Assembly (NCBI GenBank): GCA_002707205.1
Contig: PAMH01000052.1
Coordinates: 1-40,000, forward strand
Reading direction: 5' to 3'
Origin: Legionellales bacterium
GTDB taxonomy: Bacteria > Pseudomonadota > Gammaproteobacteria > UBA1113
DNA: 40,000 bases
The stretch's first letter is position 1. Every line of letters starts with the position of its first letter. The notes under the pieces are model-generated. The model was not told where the DNA came from, did no database searches, and was given only the letters and a program-made list of their open reading frames with translations. The position numbers and the translations under genes were made by a program. Positions 34,302 through 40,000 of this stretch are shown one piece after another.

Positions 34302-35612
34302 ATGCCTATAAATACACAACCTAATGAAACAATTAATTTTCATAAATTTATGAGTAAGCACTTTAAAACTGATAGCATGAGAGGAAATTGTTTTGGCTTT
34401 TCTCATATGGCAATGCGCGCTATATTGCAGGGAATGCAAGGCGTTGCGCAGTTTAACCAACGCGCAAATAAAATTAATACGCTTTTGTCTCAGAACAAAT
34501 TAACCGACATTTTTTCATCAAACGATAATCAAAAACCTTATGATATCTCTGCTTTTTTTGATGGTGTGGAGCTATTTCAACACATAAAAAGATATCCGGA
34601 ATTATACATTGGGAATATTTCTCATCAAGATGCAGGAGCTGAAATTGTTACGGCTATCTTAGATAAAAGCTTAGAGCTGGAAATGCAAAATAATCGAATA
34701 ATCTCTGGCTCAGGTGTTTATGATAAAAACCACTTGCAAATTTTTTTCTCTTTTCTTAAGAAATTAATGACTCAAGAAAAACAAACTTCTACGATACCCG
34801 CACTCATGCTTAAAAGTACAAATCATGCTATTTGTATTGGCTATCTTTCTGAAGAATCAAAATGGCTTTTTTTTGATATCAATAAAAGCATGTCAATTCT
34901 TTTATACGATAAAATTGAAGATTTAGCCCATAACATTGTCAGTAGTTTATCAGCAACATCTATCGCTGTTTTCAGCTATAATCTGTTCTTAAAGGGCATT
35001 TTGCCCACTGATGAGCGGGCTAAGCCCATACTAACATGGAATTTAGCCATGCGAGTTGTTCTCTTCTCCAATATTCAACAAAAAATGATGATGCAAGATT
35101 CAAATGGCGTATCTTGGCTATTTATTGCAGCACAAGATGGACAGACAGAAATAGTTAAAAGTCTTTGTGAAAATGGTGCTAATATTAATCAAGCATCAAA
35201 GCTGGGACTCAGGCCATTACAGATTGCAATATTTAATGGACATAGTGAAATTACTAAATTTCTTAGCCAAAAGATCACAGACAATAACCTCCAGAATCAA
35301 AATTTAATGCTATTTGTTCTACTATCACTCATAGAATATACTAATAACATTCAACAATTATTGCAGACCAATACTAATGATGGCCTTAAAAATAAAGCGC
35401 ATCATACAACTAAAACGCTAACGGGCGATGATAATCACATCAAAATGAATCCGCTATTGCAGCGAGAACCACGTATATCAAACAAAAAAATCTATCATGT
35501 TAGGGAAAACTCGCGCACTCCCGCTTTTTGGAATGAAGCCATTCTATCTAAACAATTAACACATACAGCGCAAAAAATTACATACAGTGCCCATACGCTA
35601 TGCCCAAACTAG
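34302..35612 (+). CDS. Candidate effector: C58-like cysteine protease fold with ankyrin repeats
   Basis: The product is about 436 residues, soluble, with no signal peptide. Numbering from an earlier in-frame ATG at 34284, the N-terminal 235 residues have a possible Cys-His-Asp triad: Cys36 in RGNCFGFSHMAM, His181 in STNHAICIGY and Asp198 in WLFFDINKS. The order and local context recall YopT/AvrPphB-type (C58) peptidases. Residues about 273-330 form two ankyrin repeats (NGVSWLFIAAQDGQTEIVKSL, shortened here as the first repeat; LGLRPLQIAIFNGHSEITKFL as the second). The last 90 residues are polar and unrecognised. The start choice between 34284 and 34302 is uncertain since neither has a good ribosome-binding site. 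Ankyrin repeats plus a protease-like head suggest a host-targeted secreted protein; this is inference. Confidence 0.6.
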   Translation: MPINTQPNETINFHKFMSKHFKTDSMRGNCFGFSHMAMRAILQGMQGVAQFNQRANKINTLLSQNKLTDIFSSNDNQKPYDISAFFDGVELFQHIKRYPELYIGNISHQDAGAEIVTAILDKSLELEMQNNRIISGSGVYDKNHLQIFFSFLKKLMTQEKQTSTIPALMLKSTNHAICIGYLSEESKWLFFDINKSMSILLYDKIEDLAHNIVSSLSATSIAVFSYNLFLKGILPTDERAKPILTWNLAMRVVLFSNIQQKMMMQDSNGVSWLFIAAQDGQTEIVKSLCENGANINQASKLGLRPLQIAIFNGHSEITKFLSQKITDNNLQNQNLMLFVLLSLIEYTNNIQQLLQTNTNDGLKNKAHHTTKTLTGDDNHIKMNPLLQREPRISNKKIYHVRENSRTPAFWNEAILSKQLTHTAQKITYSAHTLCPN

Positions 35613-36448
35613 GATGTCGCAAAAATACGTGCAACATCAACTTTATCAAAGCTATATTGTTGATTACAAAATTCACAAGTAACATCAATAACTGGATTGA
35701 TGATTAGTAATGTTTCAATTTCTGCCTCACCACAAGTTAATATCGCTTTTTCCATTTTTTCTTTGGTGCATCGACATTTAAAAACTGCAGGAGATTCATC
35801 AAATAAACGTATATCTTCTTCATGAAATAAGCGATGTAAAATTTCAGTGTTGTCTAAGTTCAATAATTCTTGATCAGAAATAGTCGCTGCTAAAGTGCTT
35901 ACATGTTCCCAGTAAGCCCAATCAGAATTATCACTTGGCATTTTTTGGAGTAAAAGCCCGGCAGCACGATGTCCATCGCTTGCTAGCCAAAGCTTAGTTG
36001 CTAATTGTTCAGACTGCATAAAGTAAGTTTCAAATGCAAGCGTAAAGTTATCGTCAGAAATCTCAACTATGCCTTGGTAACGTTTATCTTTTGCATTATC
36101 AGGAATAATCGTGATTGCTAATCGTCCTTCTCCTAATAAACAACCTTCTTCCAAACGTGCTTCATCCCATTTAGCAAGCCCCCTGATGTGCTGCTTCTCA
36201 TTTGATTGTGCAACTAAAACGTTAATTGCACCATTTGTCTCGGTTTGCAAAATCAGTGCACCCTCAAATTTAATTGTTCCACTTAACAACGCAACGGCTG
36301 ATAATGCTTGACTCAGTAAATTTAAAACTGGCTGTGGGTATGGATGTCGCTCAACTAATGCTTTAATACAGTGATGCAAATGCACAAACTCACCACGAAT
36401 ATCCGCTGATTCAAAAATAAACTTTTGTAAAATATCATATTGTCGCAT
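35609..36448 (-). CDS. hslO: Hsp33 redox-regulated chaperone
   Basis: Hsp33 is a cytoplasmic holdase switched on by oxidation of a zinc-bound four-cysteine centre. Here the ligands appear as CRC in FKCRCTKEKM and CEFC in DVTCEFCNQQYSF, plus ILTCGEAEI. The N-terminal part shows DIRGEFVHLHHC, LLSQALSAVALLSGTIKFEG, LILQTETNG and LGEGRLAITI, as in the family (about 290 residues). The start at 36448 has AGGTG seven bases upstream; the ATG two codons earlier is too close to it. The stop codon shares the palindrome CTAG with the stop of the convergent ankyrin gene. Confidence 0.93.
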   Translation of the reverse strand: MRQYDILQKFIFESADIRGEFVHLHHCIKALVERHPYPQPVLNLLSQALSAVALLSGTIKFEGALILQTETNGAINVLVAQSNEKQHIRGLAKWDEARLEEGCLLGEGRLAITIIPDNAKDKRYQGIVEISDDNFTLAFETYFMQSEQLATKLWLASDGHRAAGLLLQKMPSDNSDWAYWEHVSTLAATISDQELLNLDNTEILHRLFHEEDIRLFDESPAVFKCRCTKEKMEKAILTCGEAEIETLLIINPVIDVTCEFCNQQYSFDKVDVARIFATS

Positions 36449-36503
36449 AAACATTCACCTGCACAGATTACACCAATTCAAATAGTTTCATAATTTGACA
36501 TGA

Positions 36504-36538
36504 ATATACCCAAACCATCTCGAAATGTGAAGTTTTAA
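36504..36538 (+). repeat. Dispersed intergenic repeat, copy C
   Basis: The copy reads ATATACCCAAACCATCTCGA and continues to AGTTTTAA. It matches the arms of the element at 29497-29622 and the copies at 16495 and 30473. Only one end is present. It lies between hslO and the 36556 gene. Confidence 0.45.
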
Positions 36539-36555
36539 TAAAATTTTTTGTACGC

Positions 36556-37380
36556 TTATGGTTTGTACACAAAAGGAATCTCAGAAGGATTTGTTGCCGT
36601 ACTATAACGTGCCTGATTCTTTTGATAATAAGCCTCTGCAACTTGCTTACCATCCTCTAACACCATAGTAATTGGTTGTGTTGCTTGCCCAAAGCAATTT
36701 TTACCACGTCGCGATTGTACGACAGTTTGTTTCTCTAAATTAATATAGAGAGTATAGGCGACGCATTCTGCTGAATTATTTTCTGCAATGATTTCACTAT
36801 CTGTCCACTTCGTCACTTGCCACACCACCAAATCTGCATCCAGTAAATCTTGAGCTGTGAAATTGATCAATAACGCACGCGCCTCTGCACAAGCATTATT
36901 AACTCTGTCACAACGAATATCGCTGGTTTGAATTGGAGAAAACATAACCATGTCACTTGCTTGAATCTGCCATGTTCCCTTAACAAAAACATTATTTTGA
37001 TTCATTTCAAAATGATATGACATAGGATGAATTTCTTTCATCGGAACATTACTTGGATGATTATTATACTTTGCAACGAGTTGATACCATTGACTAACTG
37101 TTAACGAACCAGTTTGTTTCTCTTGTATTGATTTTTGAAAACTTTTAACCGCTTGTTGAAATAATACAGTTTGTTTTCCATTGGGGAGGCTAGGATAAAA
37201 ACCTAATTTGTGTAACATAAACTGCATTTCACCAATAAGCATTGGTTCCGGTGTATCATTCGCAATTTGAGAAAAATAAACTAAAGCTGAAATATTGCTA
37301 TCTGGATGGTCAGCATCGACTGCTGCTGCCCACCCAGTGGAATAAGCGATAAGACACATACAAAAAAATAAAACTCGCAT
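36556..37380 (-). CDS. Exported protein with peptidoglycan-binding-like domain
   Basis: This 274-residue protein has a signal peptide ending near WAAA (residue 20). Residues about 48-105 resemble PG_binding_1: GEMQFMLHKLGFYPSLPNGK, then FQQAVKSFQKSIQEKQTGSL and TVSQWYQL, the two-helix plus turn pattern found on cell-wall enzymes. The remaining 165 residues are beta-rich with paired cysteines (IRCDRVNNACAEA; SAECVAYTLY; GKNCFGQATQP) likely to form disulfides in the periplasm. No hydrolase motif is seen. It starts 11 bases after the stop of the upstream exported protein, so they form a two-gene unit. Function unknown. Confidence 0.6.
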   Translation of the reverse strand: MRVLFFCMCLIAYSTGWAAAVDADHPDSNISALVYFSQIANDTPEPMLIGEMQFMLHKLGFYPSLPNGKQTVLFQQAVKSFQKSIQEKQTGSLTVSQWYQLVAKYNNHPSNVPMKEIHPMSYHFEMNQNNVFVKGTWQIQASDMVMFSPIQTSDIRCDRVNNACAEARALLINFTAQDLLDADLVVWQVTKWTDSEIIAENNSAECVAYTLYINLEKQTVVQSRRGKNCFGQATQPITMVLEDGKQVAEAYYQKNQARYSTATNPSEIPFVYKP

Positions 37381-37391
37381 GTGATATTATC

Positions 37392-37895
37392 CTAGGGATT
37401 AGCTTTCGTATGCAATAAATACATGCCGTCATCATTGCGTGAAAATAAATAGGTTTTACTTGGCATTAATGCATCAACACCTTTAGGGCCTTCAGGACTG
37501 TAAGGCTCTATATGCAACACAATTTTAGTCACATTTGGTGGCGTTAATGTAATACTGTCTCCTTTACCTAAAACATGGCTTTTCCCAAGGATCGTTGCCA
37601 TAATTTCAGGTTCTTTTTGCTCACCACCTACATTTTTAATCATTATATATTTAAGCTTGTTATTGTCATATACAAAATTTAATTTTACTTCGGCTGAACC
37701 ATGCAGCGGAAAAGTTTGTATATGGAATCGCTTATCACTTTGTTGACCACTCGTGGAAATGATTTTCGTTGTCGCTTGTTTATCCTGATTAGCGGCTGAA
37801 GACCCAGCATTATCTGACGCTGTCGCAGCATACAGATTGCTAAGCAATAAACCACTTAGTCCGAGGCTAAGTGCCAATAAAATTTTCTTCTTCAT
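37392..37895 (-). CDS. Small exported protein, unknown
   Basis: A 167-residue protein with a clear signal peptide (MKKKILLALSLGLSGLLLSN, cleavage near LYA at about 23), a Ser/Gln/Asp linker to about residue 55, and a beta-rich remainder (SAEVKLNFVYDNNKLKYIMI, VTKIVLHIEPYSPEG, KTYLFSR). It has no cysteine in the mature part and no recognisable family motif. GGGGG stands before the ATG as ribosome-binding site. It is paired with the downstream exported PG-binding-like protein. A periplasmic or surface role is inferred only from the signal peptide. Confidence 0.6.
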   Translation of the reverse strand: MKKKILLALSLGLSGLLLSNLYAATASDNAGSSAANQDKQATTKIISTSGQQSDKRFHIQTFPLHGSAEVKLNFVYDNNKLKYIMIKNVGGEQKEPEIMATILGKSHVLGKGDSITLTPPNVTKIVLHIEPYSPEGPKGVDALMPSKTYLFSRNDDGMYLLHTKANP

Positions 37896-37911
37896 TTGTT
37901 ACCCCCAATGA

Positions 37912-37977
37912 ATTGACTAATAATTTTTCTACTATTGTAAAATTTTTAGATGTAGGCCTTAATTAAACATAGTCAAT
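37912..37977. repeat. Inverted repeat followed by T-run
   Basis: ATTGACTA (37912-37919) and TAGTCAAT (37970-37977) are exact reverse complements with a 50-base loop. On the + strand eight T-bases in a row follow, overlapping the arm end. No + strand gene ends here, so its use as a terminator is doubtful; it lies just upstream of the 37895 gene. Confidence 0.3.
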
Positions 37978-38027
37978 TTTTTTTATTTCAACAAGTGTGT
38001 CTGTCTAAATGAGGTTATAAAGAATGA

Positions 38028-38051
38028 TGATAGTATTGAGGATATCTATCA
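38028..38051. terminator. Weak hairpin after the tyrosine phosphatase gene
   Basis: TGATAG (38028-38033) pairs with CTATCA (38046-38051) around a 12-base loop, eight bases past the - strand stop at 38059. The following - strand bases (TTCTTT) are only partly T-rich. Confidence 0.3.
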
Positions 38052-38058
38052 CTAAAAC

Positions 38059-39132
38059 TTATCGGCGAAATCGACTAAATGTAGCGTTCAATTTTGATGG
38101 TTCATTATCGAAGGAAGCTACCTCGGTAATATTTTCTGATTTATTTGCTAACGCTAATGCCTTAAACTGATCTGCAAGCGTCAATGCCATTGAAATTTGT
38201 CTTGGATTTTGAACAAGAAAAGCACGAATTCTGCGTAAACTAATCAATTCACGTACAATATTAGCTGCGGTTTCTTCTTGATTATCCGCAACAAATATAG
38301 TGTCGTATTCATTAAATAGCTGATAAGCAAACGCTAAAGTACCTGTACGTCCAACACCAGCAGAACAATGGATAGCAATATTCTCCTGTGTATTATTGCA
38401 TAAAGTTTCATATAACCAATCTATGCTATTTTGATGCAAGTTTGTTATACCATGATCTGTCCAAGCATGAAAATGAAAAACCTCATAATCATCATATGAA
38501 TATTGATTAATATCACAAGAAATTTCTTTAACGCTACTATTAATATAATACGGGTAGTGCTTTTGAATATTATTTTCGTAAGCTGGACCCAAAACTAAAA
38601 TTTTATTTACATTACCCCATGTTTTTAAGGCATCAATAAACGAAATTAAGCTATTATTTTCCTCTTGCTCATACGGGCCTTCAAATAAACCTAAATGTCC
38701 ATCAATATTGCCATTATAATCTTTACATATTTTATCAACAGGTGCATATATGTCAGAATAACGCCGCAAGTTCTGTTTTTTAAGATACATTTCTTTGGGG
38801 GTTAAGCGTGGGAAATCCAAGGCTAATGCAGCAGGCGTTAACTGTCCATGAACTAAATCAAATACATCTTTTTCCGAAAATTCACTTTTAAAAGATAAAT
38901 CTTCACTACAGAGCGGCCTTATGCGCGATTCACATTCAGATATTTCCTGTTTCAACGCATTACTTTCAACACTGTCGAATTGATAATGACAACCATTAAA
39001 CGTAAACGTATTGTCGCTACTCATACAGTCTTTTGCATGCTGAATCTGTTCAGCATAAACTAAAATTATTTTTTTTGAGTAATCAAAAATTTTATTATAA
39101 ATTAAAGTTATTAACAGCTTTAAATCAAACAT
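38059..39132 (-). CDS. Eukaryotic-like protein tyrosine phosphatase, candidate effector
   Basis: A 357-residue protein with the classical PTP motifs. The P-loop is IHCSAGVGRTGT (Cys256, Arg262). The acid loop reads AWTDHGI in place of WPDHGV, keeping Asp226. LRRYSDIYAPVDK at about 145 corresponds to the phosphotyrosine-recognition loop, and LVQNPRQ holds the Q-loop glutamine. The N-terminal 120 residues are unrecognised and have one moderately hydrophobic stretch near the start, not a clear signal peptide. Such PTPs act in host cells when secreted (YopH, SptP) or, less often, inside bacteria. The gene stands alone with a weak ribosome-binding site. The secreted role is inference from motif class and neighbouring candidate effectors. 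Confidence 0.8.
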   Translation of the reverse strand: MFDLKLLITLIYNKIFDYSKKIILVYAEQIQHAKDCMSSDNTFTFNGCHYQFDSVESNALKQEISECESRIRPLCSEDLSFKSEFSEKDVFDLVHGQLTPAALALDFPRLTPKEMYLKKQNLRRYSDIYAPVDKICKDYNGNIDGHLGLFEGPYEQEENNSLISFIDALKTWGNVNKILVLGPAYENNIQKHYPYYINSSVKEISCDINQYSYDDYEVFHFHAWTDHGITNLHQNSIDWLYETLCNNTQENIAIHCSAGVGRTGTLAFAYQLFNEYDTIFVADNQEETAANIVRELISLRRIRAFLVQNPRQISMALTLADQFKALALANKSENITEVASFDNEPSKLNATFSRFRR

Positions 39133-39155
39133 TTCAATTATTTTCTATCTTATTA

Positions 39156-39215
39156 GGCATACCAAACACTATTAAGAAATGACATAAAACTAATATGCCA
39201 AAACCTCAATAGTGT
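39156..39215. other. Interleaved inverted repeats upstream of the phosphatase gene
   Basis: GGCATA (39156-39161) matches TATGCC (39194-39199) and ACACTATT (39166-39173) matches AATAGTGT (39208-39215), each as exact reverse complements. The arms alternate (a-b-a'-b'), so they cannot both form nested hairpins but could form a pseudoknot in the leader of the - strand gene starting at 39132. The stretch from 39193 also weakly resembles the dispersed repeat family (ATATGCCAAAACCTC). Confidence 0.35.
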
Positions 39216-39336
39216 CTTTTATTAGAGTTGTATAAAATTTTATCACGATTTACGTACTGCACCAAACAATCTTGATAACAATCACATAATAATTTTTTAT
39301 GCTTCAACTGAGCCTCAAAATATTTCAAATACTACT

Positions 39337-39747
39337 TTAAGCGTAGGTAATCGTGCGTTTACAATAAAATCGATTATTTTGATCTTGAAATAAATCAAAT
39401 TTAATTACCGCAGTTTTAGATAAACCAAGATAATTACTCATACATACCGCTTTTAATTTACCCTGCTCATTAATTACATCAAAATAGTTTAAATCATAAC
39501 TCACTAAATTTTTATGTGGTTGATCTTGTGGAACATTATCTGTCTTAGGTGAAACCCAAACCATAGTAGGTTTTGTAGGCTCTGCCCAACTCATCCCAGC
39601 AGAATTTTCTAAATTGACAGTTCCTTCAGTCTTTACTGTAATATTGGTATGATTTGAAAACAATAATGCAATATCGAAAGCATAACTATTTGAGATAAAA
39701 AATAGACCAACAGTAAATAAACAAAAAACTGATAATAGCTTTTTCAT
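39337..39747 (-). CDS. Small exported protein, unknown
   Basis: A 136-residue protein with a signal peptide (MKKLLSVFCLFTVGLFFISN, cleavage after SYA at about 23). The mature part of about 110 residues is beta-rich and polar, with two cysteines (AVCMSNYLG and FYCKRTITYA) that may form a disulfide. It resembles no family I recognise. AAGGAAA is five bases before the ATG. A consensus-like promoter lies at 39835-39862. It is the last gene in the window and seems to be a single-gene unit. Confidence 0.65.
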   Translation of the reverse strand: MKKLLSVFCLFTVGLFFISNSYAFDIALLFSNHTNITVKTEGTVNLENSAGMSWAEPTKPTMVWVSPKTDNVPQDQPHKNLVSYDLNYFDVINEQGKLKAVCMSNYLGLSKTAVIKFDLFQDQNNRFYCKRTITYA

Positions 39748-39834
39748 GGTATTTCCTTTTTTAATAAATGACCTCCTTGGAATGATTATTTTATTATTTT
39801 AAAACTCGCTCAATTTAAAAAGCATAGTTAATTA

Positions 39835-39862
39835 TTTATAGCATAATATTAAAATTATGCAA
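39835..39862 (-). promoter_or_regulatory. Putative promoter of the 39747 gene, with overlapping hairpin
   Basis: On the - strand TTGCAT (39862-39857) and TATAAA (39840-39835) are 16 bases apart, about 90 bases before the ATG. GCATAAT (39841-39847) and ATTATGC (39854-39860) form an inverted repeat between the boxes, a possible operator. Further out, an odd palindrome AAAGACAGTCTTT sits at 39879-39891. I see no gene in 39748-40000. Confidence 0.4.
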
Positions 39863-40000
39863 AACATAAATTAAATTTAAAGACAGTCTTTAGAGAAGAG
39901 GGCTATTTTTAATTGATGTTGATATCAGCAATAAAGAGTTGTCATAGAATAAGAAATAAAAAGTTAAACAGGCTTATACATTGTCATTTCATTTAAATTA

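Overview
The window is 40 kb of AT-rich DNA, densely coding, with many overlapping starts and stops. It looks like a gammaproteobacterium: it has a full LPS inner-core locus, GlnE, SecB, GpsA, the gpmI-envC block, ApaH and ATP-type PEP carboxykinase. Four singleton genes encode large proteins with host-directed enzyme signatures: a tyrosine phosphatase, a SopB-like CX5R phosphatase, a C-H-D cysteine protease fold with ankyrin repeats, and a NADAR-like protein. Together with low GC, this suggests a Legionellales-like, host-associated bacterium such as a Coxiella, Aquicella or Berkiella relative. That placement is inference; no rRNA gene is present and no secretion-system gene lies in the window.

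Region by region: 1-1620 (+) holds a decayed MepB-family remnant and two small lipoproteins (YajG-like and DUF2846-like). 1693-12345 (-) is one tightly overlapping operon: a DoxX-like membrane protein, glnE, a CHCC zinc-finger protein, waaF, waaC, a fused WaaG-WaaP protein, a tandem-kinase protein and a carbamoyltransferase. The order resembles the Pseudomonas aeruginosa core locus as I recall it. waaA (kdtA) lies just upstream, so Kdo, heptose, hexose, phosphate and probably carbamoyl additions to the LPS core are encoded together. 13874-15112 (+) is uspA-apaH. 15120-16469 (-) is a MATE exporter.

16590-19049 (-) is an 819-aa unknown with duplicated N-terminal modules and a C-terminal NADAR-like region. 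19285-25607 (-) is a housekeeping run gpmI-envC-ctpA-yibN-like rhodanese-grxC-secB-gpsA. 25774-28224 (+) is an 816-aa candidate inositide phosphatase whose 3' end overlaps a convergent MFS gene. dapB, a SulP transporter, pckA with a small coupled gene, hslO and two exported proteins follow. They are interrupted by the ankyrin/protease-like gene (34302-35612, +) and the tyrosine phosphatase (38059-39132, -). The window ends with a small exported protein and a promoter-bearing intergenic stretch.

No tRNA, rRNA, CRISPR array or transposase gene was seen. There is a dispersed intergenic repeat with left-end consensus near TATRCCCAAA. One copy is a 126-bp inverted-repeat, MITE-like element in front of dapB; shorter or single-ended copies lie elsewhere. 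No gene-free stretch exceeds about 300 bases.
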